Below, one piece after another: positions 50,811 through 63,629 of a stretch of DNA of 64,000 nucleotides. Both the position numbers and the translations under genes were made by a program. Within the stretch, counting starts at the first letter, position 1. Each line of letters opens with the position of its first letter. Source of the DNA: Homalodisca vitripennis (lineage: Eukaryota; Arthropoda; Insecta; Hemiptera; Cicadellidae); assembly GCF_021130785.1 (NCBI RefSeq), contig NW_025778911.1, forward strand, positions 1 to 64,000, read 5' to 3'. The notes beneath the pieces are model-generated. The model searched no databases. It was not told the DNA's origin and saw only the letters and a list, made by a program, of their open reading frames with translations.

Positions 50811-52073
50811 AACTCATTTTTCATTGAACACATAAAACTCGCTTCTATTTTCTTGGAAATGAATATACCATAGCGATTTTATTTTGAAACCATCTTTTTT
50901 GCATGTTAAATATTAAATATGATTTGAGAGGAACATAATCGCCTTCTTGTACTAAAATTAAATTTACAAAGGTTAAAATTTATCTCTGAGGGCTGGAATG
51001 TAAAGGAATATAAAGGAAGAGAGTAATTTTCAACTTAGATAAATGAGTCCCGGCAGCCGTCAGAGGTCAGGTGGGCACTCATAAATAACTCAACTTGACT
51101 ACAATGTAAGGCTTTGTGGTTACATATGTAACGCACAATGTGCCGTTACTAACATGAACGTGAGAGCTCTACTGACTGCATATGAATAATATATCGATGA
51201 TTACATATTTCATTTTTAAAGTACATCATCTGGCATTATCACAACATTGCTACAATGGGTGAAAGTGGGTTCTTGGAAGTTAAATAAAATCTCTTTTCTG
51301 AGAAAAGGTTTTCTACTATGTTTATGTTTATAGTGGTAATTTAAGGGAATCAAAGTTTTCATCTGTTAAAGTTTTAGTTTTTCAAACCAATGTTTACTAA
51401 TTGTTTCAAATTATAGTGCACAGTGTAGTTTTTGTACTTAAAAAAAAAAATCTGATTCAGAAATACAGCTTATAAGTTATAAATAATTACTTAAATACCT
51501 CATTCATTCTTTTATATACACTTAATAGTTTTTAGACCATCCTTGTAAGTTTAAAGGTGATTGAAGTAAGACTTGCTTCCTTTTCCTTATTAAAATAACA
51601 AAATAATGTGAATATTTAACAAATACACACTTTCTATTGAATAAAAACGACCGGTGGTAGAGAGTTTTAAATTCCTAGTTTAGATGCCAATATTATGATT
51701 GTCGTAATAAATAAGTATGAATTTTATGTAACTTTTTCATAAATAATAAAATAAAATATATAACCGACATTCTGAAATGTTTTACTAAAGAAGCAACAAA
51801 ATTTTACGTAACATTTATACAGATTGAACTAATATTAGTGTAGAATATCTGGATAAAAATGTATAACAATCCAGAAAACTCCTGTTTTACACAAGTAACA
51901 TTAGCTGTATAATTTGGCAAATTAAAATATAATACATTCCATATTATTAGTGACGAGAATTATTTAGTGAAACTAAAATCTGTTATAAATATTGTAAATT
52001 GGTCAATTCGAACCTGATTCAGAATTTTAAATGTAACCAGAAGAAGTCGAACATAGAGTAGAGGTATTAGTTA
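50809..52073. other. AT-rich spacer, nothing recognised
   Basis: No feature supported in either strand. Confidence 0.5.
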
Positions 52074-52665
52074 TATCATTTACTGAATTATGACAATGTC
52101 CGGACTATCAGGAACGAGGAAGTAGCAGTGATAGTGTAAGAAATGTTATTGTACCATGTTATGTTTATTTCGTCATAGTAATCGTAGTGTATCATATTAC
52201 AGATCTATTCTATCATGTAATATCCTTGTTATTATATCACTTAAACAATCTTATTTCAAAGACCTTAAGCAGTAAACGCTATATTTTGTAAAGCGTAATC
52301 GGTATTTTAATTTAATTAAATGAACACTGAATAATTAAAAGTACTTCTTATGGAAATATTTGTATCATTTTCTGAATTATGACAATGTCCGGGCTGAAGT
52401 CACTATCAGGAACGAGGAAGTAGCAGGGATAGTGTAAGAAATGTTATTGTACCATGTTATGTTTATTTCGTTATAGTAATCATAGTGTATCATATTACAG
52501 ATCTATTCCATCATTTAATATCGATGTTATTATATCACTTAAACAATCTTCTTTCAAAGACCTTAAGCAGTAAGCGCTATATTTTGTAAAGCGAAATCGG
52601 TATTTTAATTTAAAAAAAATTAACACTGAATAATTTAAAAAAAGTATTTCTTATGGAAATATTTG
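52074..52665 (+). repeat. Two-copy tandem duplication, 289 and 303 bp
   Basis: Copy 1 (52074-52362) and copy 2 (52363-52665) share TCTGAATTATGACAATGTCC-type starts, CAGGAACGAGGAAGTAGCAG, ATGTTATTGTACCATGTTAT and AAAGACCTTAAGCAGTAA. Copy 2 has an extra GCTGAAGTCAC and small indels. No coding potential. Both carry ATCATATTACAGATCTATTC, which looks like a splice acceptor but has no exon. Confidence 0.9.
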
Positions 52666-55600
52666 TATCGGTGGTTGATTAATATTTTTAACCTAATTTC
52701 AGATATGGACACAACAACGAATGGAAGTCATCATGTATATTTAGCCTAAATATTGTAGGAAGAAAAATATTGGGTATGTTTTGCGTAGGCCAGGTCATTG
52801 CCTTAATCTCTCTTCTTGAGCCAGAGGCTGTTTTTGACCTACAGAGAAAGGTATTTACCCGTAACAAAACCTTTTTGGTTTCTTCATGTAAAACTTTTCA
52901 GTTCATAAAATTACATATTTGTTTTAACTTTTAAATATTAAACTAATATTATTGTAATTGATCTACATTTCTATGTATACATTTTTTCATAAATATTTTA
53001 ATTTGACGGATCATATCATAGGAAGTGTATGGATAACACCTTGGATTTAATCGATACTGTTTAAAATGTACGTCATTTACAAGAGGTTTGATAGTACCAA
53101 AGAGGATGTGCTGAGAACTGAGAACACTAGGAACCCGATTCCAATAAAGCCAGCAAATCAAATCATCATCAACGTCCGACCTTCAATTAGCCAGATTAAA
53201 GGACTCGTCTCCTGCTCCTGTGACGTAGCTCCTTAAACATAGATTGTCTTAGTAATATAAGGCGTGGTAGAATACATTCTTAGTTGTTGTAGCCTTCGTG
53301 AACTAAGATGTCTAGTCTAGCACTAAGAGAGTATTAATTAAATAGTAGTTTTAATAATTTTTCTTTTAAAATATAGTTTATGTAAAAAACATTATAAGTG
53401 GCAAAACCATTAGAAATATTCTCATATTATTTCTTTAAAGTTTGTTATTGACGATGGAAGGTTTAACATTATAAAAAGATTTCGGACATTTGACATCGTT
53501 ATTTGTTACAAAAGGTTTCGAGGTTTAAAATACACCCTCTTCCTTACAGTTCAGTCCAGGGATCTTCACTCCACAGGATGTAAGTCCCGAGCACAAATCA
53601 CAAGTACGAGGATCACAGTCACACATCACACTAGGCCTACACTGGAATATTGAATGCACTCATATTACTCACTCATATGTTTGAAATAAAAATAAACAGC
53701 TGCTATGGATAAAGTTAAAGCGTCTGCATATTTTAACTGGACTCAAACACGGTAGTGTTGTTCTAAATGATATTTGAGAATATTAGTGAATTTAAATAAA
53801 TGTTTCCTTATTTTAGTAAATATCCAAAAAAGAAAACCTTTATTAAGAGAACAAAATCAATTCTACTCTGATCTGATGTTTCATACTATTCAATGATAAC
53901 GTTACTAGCGGTATTTAACTGTATTGTAGTGAACTATTTCATCCAACTATTTCATAACTAATTTATACCCATTACTGAACATATTATCCCTACATTTATC
54001 TATTATATTTATACATCTCTGTACATGAGCAAAAAGGCCTGCACTTTTATACAGGGAATCTTGAAATATTCTATGTTAAGATATTTGTGTTGTTATGATT
54101 CAAAAGTCTAGTGAAAACTATAAACGTATTCCTACCAAAATACGGAAAGAGAAAACAGTATTTTACTGAAATAAGTTGGTTGAGGAAAAAATATTTTGGT
54201 TTAATTAGTAAAAGAAGCTCATCTCATATGGAATTACCTATTGTACGTAGTCCTTAAAGGATCTTTGTGCTTTGTGCTTCCGAAGTGACGAGATATTCAG
54301 AATATGTAAATTTGGTACCTAATGTCAAGATCCATAAGGCAGGACGGCAGGCTTTATATGTCAGTCTTGTACATTTGAAGAATGAAAATCCAGATCTGTT
54401 CCAGTCTCTTTACATCTACAGTTCATAACACTTAGAATTTCCCACACACTTCAACATACGTTCTCCAGATTAAGTTAGACCTTGCACTCCTGGGTGACTG
54501 GCTTGTATACAAATATGCATTTATTAGTACGTAAATTTAAATGTGTTATTAAAAGAACAAATAAAGAAACAAAGGAAAATCGAACCAACAATATCCTATG
54601 ATTTGAATGCCTTTGTCTCATTTTAACGCCATACATTTTAAATATAACCATACTCCTTAAACATCTGATATAAAAAAAACTAGGCGAAAAGGCATGTAAA
54701 ATTAGTCTAATAACGATACCCAATATCAAAAACCCAAAACATGAATCAAGAGTAAGTTGAAAAAACAAAGCTTAATGGAAGGAAATATGCTGTTAGTTCC
54801 AAATCTTGGAATAAACTTTTATTATCATACCAATAAAAAACAAGAACCCATTGCAGTTATACCTCTTGTGATTTGATTCCATATTTTTATATAATCAATA
54901 ACTTTAATGAGTTATAAATTAGGGTAATGAAGTCCATTACAGCTTTGTTTTTGTCTTACATATTATAATTTGTTTAACTAAACCATGCTTGTCACAATAA
55001 AATATCAAGGATACGCCTAGCCTGATCCTGTGAGGTAGACAAGCATTTTGCAGGACGCAGGAATCCAACCTTTATTACCATATGGGTGTTTATCTGCATC
55101 TAATAGCTCAAAAGGTCTTTGCAGTAATATTTTATACAACTTATTATTCAGTTTCAAGAAATTTACTTTAGCATATTTATTACTAAGACTGATGATTACT
55201 GACTAAATAATTTAAATTAAAATCTTAAAGTATACTGTTTAAATTAATCGAAATGAAAATTTTACTGGGTACCGAATAGAAAGTAGTCTAATGCTGTATT
55301 TCAACTCTTGCTAATGGGCAAATTCTGGTTGAAGTGTCGTACTTGATATTTCGTGTAAAAAGCACAAATTCAAATGTAACCAGCAATAAATATGTTACAT
55401 GCGGGTCACTGATAACTGAAACTATCAGAACGGATAATTAAACTCTCTTATGCGAGTTAGTTATTTAAAACAAAGCATACGACACTAATATGTCTCAATT
55501 ATCGAAATTAATACAGTCTAAGTTTAATAGTAATATATGATAATAAATTTAAGTAAACTTCAGTTGGAGTTTTTTGGACATCAATCATAGTTCGCTAATA

Positions 55601-57150
55601 CAAAAAATCAGTATAACTGCTTTTTCATGATCTGCAATCTGATGTCTTCTTTATGTGGTTAACCAATGTGACACACATATCATTTTCACATATCTTGTCT
55701 GGGCTCATAATAAACAAATAATACCTGAGCGTTGTAACATCCATCCACCAAATATCTGTGTCAAATATCTATAAAAATGAGCATTCATAAAAAGCAAATA
55801 ATAATAAATCAAACAAAAGTGAAAGAAAACTTAAAAATCACATGTGAATTAGTGAAGGCGTATGTCAGAATACTATTATGTTAACTCCACAAAAACTTCC
55901 ACTGTAGACATACATTTTAATCCAAGAAAACAGGGTGATTATTTAAGATATTTAATGCAATCTTATGTAAATGCAGAATTAATAAAATAAAGATAATTTT
56001 TGTAACTTGTTATAATTATTTGGTATCTTAGAACAGTTGGTAGGCCAAGGTTTAAACTCGAAGTTAGATTGATTTGGACAAGGCGTTTAGTTTCAATTAA
56101 ATTTCAACCATCCCAGCTTTACGTCAATTGAGGTTTATGCTGCTTTACACCCATTACGGTCCAGTTTCAAATTATAAACTCTTGATTTTAACTGGACCGT
56201 AAAAATTAAATAATTATCATAGTAATTGATATATTTTCTTAAAAAGCTAAAATAAAAATTATGTTTATAAAGTAATACATAAAAAGTAGATGACGATAAA
56301 TGACACGGATTAAAGCTTGCCTAAAATTTAAAGAATAGTGTGCGTATGAATTCTCCAAATTGAATAGTACCAATCGTGGAAATCCTATGGTTCGATATTG
56401 AAATATTCATTGGAATTTATTTTGCCCGTAATTGTTTAGTTTTTATTGCCCTTGCATTCAATAGAGAGTATTACGTAAATTTAAACTTGTATATATTTGT
56501 GATTATCGTTTTTAAATGGTTATATATATTAAGCAAATACTTTATACAGTGTTTGTTTATAGTAAGCTTAGAGTAAGATAAAAGTGTAGATTCTTGACTT
56601 TATATTTGAACCGAAAAATTCTCTTATAAATTATTTACTTACAGATAATAAAAATAATTTTGCGGTGATTGGTTAGTATAATTTAAGGTGGTATTAAAAT
56701 AATTTTGTTTTATAGTTTAGGGGCCAAGAGTCAATTATTTTTTGATGACATTGATTTTAGAGAAATTTTATTAAAAGGAAATTGATCCCCATTCAAATTA
56801 ATTTAGGCGCGAGTCGACATGCGAAGGTATTGAAGGGGAAATTACTATAAAAAAACAAGGCAGCTTGCTTATAAGGGGAATCGTATTTACAACAAGAATC
56901 GATTATAATAAATGATTGATCCTCTCTCCAGAAAGTACAGTATATATGATACACAAATAAATGTAGTGAATTTATCCAGCTGTGATAAAGATATAATACT
57001 AAACATCATATTTGTATACCTCGTCTGTTACTAATTGTGGGGTATATAAAGTAGCTTAAATATCATAGAAACTGTGGGTTAAAAAGACAAGTATATCAAA
57101 CTCAACAGGGGAACAATTAGTATAGAAACAGTAATTAATTTAGGACTGTT

Positions 57151-57159
57151 TTATATATA

Positions 57160-57205
<46 letters not shown>

Positions 57206-57207
57206 GT
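57151..57207. repeat. (TA)n microsatellite
   Basis: TA repeats with interruptions at about 57162 and 57194. Confidence 0.9.
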
Positions 57208-58529
57208 AGAATTGAAAATAATAAAATTACTTAAATATAAAGTGGGCCTAAACTGGACATAGAGAAGAAAAAACATGTTACATTCTGTGTTAGTTCTAAA
57301 TATAGGTGGGCAAACATGATCAATTTTTGAGGTCCAATCACCTGATTTTTGAGGTAACCAGAACTGATACATTGCTAAAAGAATTGATTAAAAGTTTGTA
57401 TGTAAACAGTTTAAAATAACAAAATCAAATAAATTTAAAAATTGGTGTTAAGCAACGCTTTAAACCCTTTACAGCCACTTACAGATGGTAAATTTGTACT
57501 CTTCTTGTCTAATAACTGTCTCATATTATGGCTACGGTTGCGTTAGGTCTTTATAAATTATTTCTCATTCAATTGCGTGTATGCTAAATTTTAAAAATCA
57601 CACATAAAGAAAGATTTAATAACACGAGTTTTTGACATTAACTTTTAGATTTTTTTCTTATCTATCAAGATTTTATTTACTTTTAGATATCACTTCTAAC
57701 TATCTGCACATAATTACTTAAATAACATATTACCCAGTGTTGAAAAAGTTGTTTATGAATATTTCAAATAGCAAATAGAATGTGAGTCCTGAAACTAAAC
57801 CAGTTATGTTCATGGACTAAGTATGGAATGTTAAAATAATATCTCGCGTTATGAGTTAACAAGATTATATCACAAAGTACGTATAAAGCAGTAAAAAACC
57901 TGAGTTTAATTTATATTTTTCATATAAAATCTTTTATCATATTTAATTTCCAAAGAATAAATAAAAAAACAAAAATAAAAGTACAATCATACGTGTAATA
58001 ACAAGATTACATTACCAAAGTTTCAATAGTGTGATGTTAAAAAATATAACTCTTTAAAATATCACTGAAAATATAAAACAATCTGTAATAAAGTGCTCTT
58101 CTAGAAAAACTAAAGTATCAATATATTTCTAAAAAACAAACATTCCGTCAATGGCTGAGAATACAAAAACCGACAGAACACTAGCTGACAAATACAAAGG
58201 ATGCAATTAAATACCTGTATGCACCATTATTAAATATAAAAATGTAGGTACAGCAAATATATATCAGGTAAAGTAAATTCAAAGTTTTCAAAAAAATAAA
58301 CGTACATCAGTGGTTTTATAAATAAACCTTCTTACAAAGAAATGCACTTTATGGGTATAATAACTAAAAACGTTTACACAAACGAGAGTTATGAACAGGA
58401 GGATGGGTTTTATGAATGTAACTTTGACATGAAAGCTTGTAAAACCTTAATATTAACCATGAATAGGGAGAAAAATAGATTACATGGTAATTATGTTTTA
58501 AATAAAACGTCAGCGATCGAATGCTAAAA

Positions 58530-58690
58530 GAAATGAATTCACCCATCCCAGGACTTAAGAAAGGAACGTGACAAATGTTACAGATGCGACAAGTCAAAGA
58601 AAGGAGCTCTTGGACGAGTAATAGCTACGACAAAGGAACGTTGAGGAATACGACATTTGTAGTTGCCTCAAGTAAAACGTCAATTTATTG
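58530..58690 (+). pseudogene. Cys-rich coding relic, dispersed copy B
   Basis: Counterpart of 899-1115. One frame reads RDKCYRCDKSKKGAL followed by A-T-T-K-E-R and a stop where copy A has H-R-G-I. Nucleotide similarity is visible across about 130 bp (GTGACAAATGT, GACAAGTCA, AAGGAACGTTGAGGAATAC). More degraded than copy A; family unknown. Confidence 0.3.
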
Positions 58691-58869
58691 TGTAAGTTAT
58701 CAAAACTGTTAATGACCGTTACATTTGAACTTATCTTTCATACATTCCAAACTAACTGAATTCCATTGTATAATAAAAACACAAAAAAATTCATAATTAT
58801 ATGAAGTATTTCTCAATAGAAAACTGCTAGTGTTAACAGGTATATGCATTACGTTAAAAATTTGAAAAG

Positions 58870-58880
58870 ATATATATATA

Positions 58881-58919
<39 letters not shown>
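58870..58919. repeat. (TA)n microsatellite
   Basis: About 24 TA units with one break at about 58888. Confidence 0.9.
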
Positions 58920-60040
58920 TAAGCATTCATATAAGCAAAAATATTAGTAGAAGATAGATGTTAAAGGATTGGCAATGCCTTAATCTGAGGTGGTTTGTTA
59001 TTTCCATTAATAATGTAGGATAGCTCTGTGAATTAAATAGTTTTTTTAGTTAAATTAGTTAATTAGTTAAACTAAATTCAAAGAGAAACATTAATAATAT
59101 TTTTATAATTACTAAATTAATTTCAATATTTTTCATTACCATTGTTATTACATTATTTACATCTATAGCTACAACATCTCTTCAACGATGATATTTGGTT
59201 TGATATTTATAAAATTAAATAATATTTACATGTCAAATGTGTATGTAAGTTTGGGTACTGGAAAATTGATTCCTCTCTTTACGATATAAAAAAAGTAAAT
59301 GGTTAAGCATATATAAGAGTAAGCCATCGTTTATGGTGTTGCAAACGGGTTTGGGTTTTAATAAAAGTTCTCGACATAGTTCTGTAAGGTACTTTTTTTA
59401 TTACGACAGAAAATGCAGAAAACATGTAGTTCACTTCACTATATATTGGAGAATCAGAATCTGAAAGCCTTTTTTAATCGGTACATGGAAAAACAAATTA
59501 ATGCTTTTTACTCACTCACTCATCATTAACTCTAAAATTCTCCAATATCTTACTTATTTGAAAATGTTTACACGTATTACGATTTAAATAGAATAAAAAA
59601 ATACTGTCATAAACATTCAGAGAGGTTAAAATGGGATTGCAACATATAGAGGAAGTATATTTTGTTTTTCCCTTTTACCACACATGTTTTATGCTCTCAA
59701 TAGAAAAATAAAATGTATTTCATAAAGATAAACTTCTAACAGGTGTTAAATTGTTGCTGAGACTTCTAGAATAATGATTTTAATAATGAGACTTTAAAAC
59801 CTCCTTGATATGTATGTAGCGTTTTTGAAGCTACATTTGTTTATTTTTTTAATTAAAACTTAAATTAAATAAAAATTTTGGGAAAGAAATATTGGAATTT
59901 AAATTTTAATTTAGATTGTGAGAAGTTAGGATAAAAACGAATATGTAATCGTTTGGCAAGTTAGTACTGGTAGTTTTAAATTGTTAGAAAGGCGGTTCAC
60001 TGGCCTTGAATTGATCAGAGCTTGTCTTGTTACGGCTATT

Positions 60041-60240
60041 GTTCTCCTAGATGGATACAGCTGGGCCAATAAGAGAACACCGCGGGATGTCAATCAGAAT
60101 TGGTTGGAAGGGGGAAGTATATAGGCGCCAGCTCATAATTTTTCGCCCTTCTTTTGGTAAATTTTCGTGAATTAAGTTGATTACAATCCGCCGTGTTTCT
60201 CTAAAATTTTTTTCCGCGAGGGATTTTTGAGAGGTAAGCA
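60041..60240 (+). promoter_or_regulatory. Promoter-like island with a splice donor
   Basis: GGCCAATAAGAG (CCAAT at 60065), an opposed ATTGG at about 60099 and GTATATAGGCGCC (TATA-type, about 60117-60129) lie in order in a locally GC-richer island. About 105 bp downstream is GAGAG|GTAAGC (donor at 60234). This could be the 5' end of a gene with a non-coding first exon, or U3-R of an unpaired LTR. An AATAAA lies at 60872. No coding exon was found. Confidence 0.35.
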
Positions 60241-60983
60241 CAAAATTTATTGTACGTTTTATTGAAATATTCTACCAGATCTGATATTAAATTAAATTTT
60301 TTAGTCTTTTTATAGGACAAAATTAAATTCATAGAAACTACAGAGCAATCTGCATAATTAATTCACGACGAACAATAGAGCATAGTAGAATCATACAAGT
60401 TACATTTGGTTCAAAAACTTGCAAGAAAAGTGAATTAAAATTGAACTTTATCATTAACTTGAATGAATTGAAATTTGGAAATTTAGTAATTTATTAATAT
60501 TTAATTGGAACTGTTTTATTGTGAATTGCTAATTGGTAATTAATTGAACTTTAATAATTGTTTGAGAGAGTTGTAATCTGAATTGCAGAGACTTGAAAGT
60601 TAAGGTTCAACTAGTGGAAAGAGAAGTTTTGAGTGAACTTAGAAGTGAAATTTTTATTTTAGTTATTTCCAAGTTGTATTTGATTTTATTTGAAAAACTG
60701 TATTATTTTATATTAGAAGAGAGTTCTGATTTTTAGTTTGATATATTTGGTTAATATTTTTATATATATCTTGCCAAAGGACATTTTAAAATTACTAAAC
60801 GGATGTCAATTCTTTGTGAAATAGAGTGATGAAACTTCTGAAACATTGAACTTATTAATTAGCCAGTGTATAATAAATCCATTATTTTTATTTAGAACTG
60901 TGATTTTTATTTGAGAAAAAACCTGATAATATTTAATAGTTAACAATTTAATAATAAATTGTACTGAATATTCACTCGGAGCT
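60241..60983. other. AT-rich spacer between promoter-like island and Harbinger element
   Basis: Very AT-rich with no open frame of note. It ends at a TTAA just before the Harbinger terminus. Confidence 0.5.
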
Positions 60984-60986
60984 TAA

Positions 60987-61200
60987 GCCGCGTTTACACG
61001 AGGCCAGCTAGCAGTCCAGCTGACACTCCAGTCCAGTGGGAAAAAGCCGATCCAGTGCACTGGCTTGAGGAGTAGATTTGACGCCAGTCCAGTTCCCCCC
61101 ACCACCCAAAAAACTGAGACTGGCGCGGCCTACTGAAAGCTTGTGAACGACTCCGGCCAGTCGGTTCCAGTTCCAGTACAGACCTGTCTGCATGCAACAC
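60987..61200. repeat. Harbinger terminal region with CCAGT/ACTGG subterminal repeats
   Basis: A GC-rich block with many short motifs: CCAGTCCAG or close variants at about 61015, 61027, 61083 and 61160, and inverted ACTGG at about 61058 and 61118. Clusters of short direct and inverted motifs just inside the terminus are what transposase or its accessory protein usually binds. Confidence 0.5.
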
Positions 61201-61264
61201 CCCTACTGTAGTGCACTTTTCTATTTAGGTTTTGTTCAACATATTTTGTACTTATTTACACACC

Positions 61265-61629
61265 ATGACGTCTAAAAATGTGGAGTGAAGGGTTTAAATA
61301 TGAAGTTTATTGATGCCTACAAAAGAACAAGAGTGTTTGTGGATTCAGTTTAATCCATTGTACAAAAATAAATTTGCTCGTGAAACGGCCCTAAAAAAAA
61401 CTTTCCGAAATAATGGAGTTGGATGATTTTTGGTTGCTATTGAAGCAAAAGCTAAAATAAAAGCTCTTCGAAGTACACCTACAACCTAGAAGTGGGAAAA
61501 AACAGAAGAAGAGTGAAAAGTCAGGTGCCGGATTGGATGATGTTTATGTTCCATCAGTGAAGTGGTTCAAGACAATGAAAGAGATTATGAACTACGGGTA
61601 CACTAAAAAGACGAACGCAAAGTAACCTG
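61265..61629 (+). pseudogene. MADF-domain accessory gene, exon 1
   Basis: Encodes the MADF DNA-binding domain of the transposon's second protein. The start is ATG at 61265 in CACCATGACG, a good initiation context. Pieces recognisable across frames: MKFIDAYK, then LWIQFNPLYKNKFARETAL, then IKALRSTYLQE-type residues, then GAGLDDVYVPSVKWFKTM. This is the order of a MADF domain (FI-x-x-Y, W-x-x-x-x-P-x-Y, A-W/L, L-x-x-x-Y). At least four single-base indels interrupt the frame. The exon ends at a GT donor (CCTG|GTAAGG, 61629/61630). The HARBI1-type exon 2 lies on the opposite strand inside the following intron. Confidence 0.65.
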
Positions 61630-61949
61630 GTAAGGATGTTTATTTGCTATTACATTAAGTTTATAAGTAAGTCATAATCTGTAAGTTTGGTTTTCCCCAT
61701 TTTTAAAAAAAAAAACTTTTATTTCTCAAAAAGTATACGATGTACCAAATCTAAAATAATTATTAAGATTTAAAGTTTCAAACATACACTTACAAGAAAT
61801 ACACTTAAATCCTTTAAGTGCGATATTGGCTTAATGTATCATTTTACTTTGCCATTCGACCGCTCCTTCATTCACAAAGTAGTGTTTGTAAGCCATCCTC
61901 TTTTTCGTTTGCTTTGCTTGATTGCTGGTGGGTACCAACTTTTGCCACG

Positions 61950-62613
61950 CTAGGGATTCCGTTGGTCTTTTTCCTCCATAAAGCCCTCAATAAGAGCACC
62001 AATGTTAAAATCTTCAGTATCAACGGATGCTCGAGGAATGTAAGTTTGAGGACTGTGATCTCTCAAAAAGTTGTGAAGGGCACAGGCTGCTAAGACGATT
62101 TTGTCCACACTATTGGGAGGAAGTGGGATTGGTCTCTCATAATAATCTAAATCTACTCACCAAAATGCCAAAAACGTTTTCAACAAACGCGTCTGGCCCG
62201 TGACAACCTATAATTGTACACTTTTTCATCAAACGTTAGTTCGGGGCACACCAAATGGTTTCATCAGGTATTCTTTCAAAGGGGAAAGCATCATCTCCAA
62301 CTATTACACCCCCTTCTGGCAAAAAGTCCATTGTTGAGTGCATTGAACAAAGTACTACTTTGGAAAACCTGTGCTCTCAGAAACAGTTCCATTACTTCCT
62401 ACATCAACATATAAGAAACGGTAATCATGATCCACTAAAGCAAAAAGGACAGTACTGAAGGTTTTTTTGTAACCAAAATATGCTGTTCCAGAATGGTCTG
62501 GAGCCCTTATTTGAATATGTTTTCTCGTCAATTGATCCATAACACCCTAGGAAAGTTCCATCTATCTCGAAAGCCTTGCTCACTTTTTTCCACTTTTCTT
62601 CTGTATCAGAAAC
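61950..62613 (-). pseudogene. HARBI1-like transposase, exon 2 (catalytic core)
   Basis: DDE nuclease (DDE_Tnp_4 type) for cut-and-paste transposition. It follows an excellent acceptor (TTGTTTTTTCAG|GTTTC on the minus strand, 62614/62613). Motifs: EEKWKKVSKAFE; the first Asp in CYGSID; then, after a one-base shift in an A run near 62530, RAPDHSGTAYFGYKKTFS and FLYVDVGSNG; second Asp in GGVIVGDDAFPF (about 62280-62320, after another shift); the third acidic residue in ENVFGILVSRFRL (VENVFG, about 62140-62180); and IVLAACALHNFL. It ends at TAG 61950-61952 after FMEEKDQRNP. It lies wholly within the intron of the plus-strand MADF gene. Confidence 0.75.
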
Positions 62614-62680
62614 CTGAAAAAACAAGGGTTCCCTTAATTACTTAAAAGTTTAACCATAGTATAATGGTGTTTTTTTTCAG

Positions 62681-63270
62681 GTTACAGTTACCCAAACAAG
62701 AGACAATAATGAGAGTGAGGTAAACAGATATTGGTACTGAGCCAAAGCAGTGTTGGTGCTAACTAGTCCACAGTCTGATGAAGACACGCAAGTTGATGAT
62801 CCACTGCCCAGCACCAGCGACACCAAAGAATACACAAAATAGTGAGTCACAACTTAAACCGCCTTCATGCAAAAAAATCAGGGCCCCCGCTCCAAAAAAT
62901 ACAACAAATTGCTGCTACTGCAAACCAACTGCAGAAACTGAGCGATTCCTTGAACACAAAAACCTTCAGAACAATATTGAGTCGGGATGCGTTCGGCAAT
63001 TTAGTAGCAGCCCATCTAAAAAAAAACTGACCCCTCGCAGGGCTCTTGAAGCGGAAATGAAAAATCCATTCGGTACTCAACGAATGCCGTATGCAAGACT
63101 TAATTGACAAAACTATCATTCCGTCACACTCAGGCTCGTCTGTGCGCTCCGTGGAAAGCAGTGATGTATCACTTTTCTCCAGGGACGTCTGTACAAGAGG
63201 CAAATCAATTTTTTATGGATGGAACCCGCATCTTATCTTTGCAGACTACTACACCAATGCTAACATTTGA
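62681..63270 (+). pseudogene. MADF accessory gene, exon 2 (BESS-like C-terminus)
   Basis: It begins after a strong acceptor (TTTTTTTTCAG|GTTACAG, 62680/62681). Joining the exon 1 donor to this acceptor keeps one frame open across the junction (QSNL then VTVTQTRDNNESE), which independently supports the intron. Downstream: an acidic/serine-rich stretch (SDEDTQVDDPLPSTSDTKEY in a shifted frame), a basic patch with SCKKIRAP, then IQQIAATANQLQKLSDSLNT and DAFGNLVAAHLKK, resembling the BESS protein-interaction motif, and ending FADYYTNANI at TGA 63268-63270. Several indels break the frame. It lies inside the intron of the minus-strand HARBI1-type gene. Confidence 0.6.
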
Positions 63271-63408
63271 ATACAAGTTTGTTTGTATAAATTTAAATTT
63301 TGTAATGAAAATTATGTGACTGTGATGTGAAATTAAACAAATCTTATATTCAGTAAAAAGTCCTTACTTATTAATATCCTTTAATATCCATTTTTACCAT
63401 AGGCGTTT

Positions 63409-63466
63409 TATAGGGGGACTATACATATATACCATAGTCACTTTGGGGGGGCAAAAACCCCCTATA
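63409..63466. repeat. Nested inverted repeats (hairpin-forming)
   Basis: TATAGGGGG (63409-63417) pairs with CCCCCTATA (63458-63466). Inside, GACTAT pairs with ATAGTC, and GGGGGGGCAAAAACCCCC forms a competing short stem. It lies in the HARBI1-type intron. Confidence 0.6.
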
Positions 63467-63629
63467 TAAGGGACCCATAAGTCATGTCATGTTAATGTTT
63501 ACGTTTCTATCAATGAACTTAATAATGCAAAATAAATCTTATATTTTTTATATGGTTTGTATAAAACTGATTAAAGTAACATTGATTTTTAAGTTTGCAA
63601 CTATACTATAAAGCAATAATGTTGTGTAC

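Larger units (their letters stand above)
52666..60040. other. AT-rich spacer, no gene recognised
   Basis: Contains TA microsatellites and the second copy of the Cys-rich relic. None of the short open frames has a recognisable domain. Confidence 0.5.
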
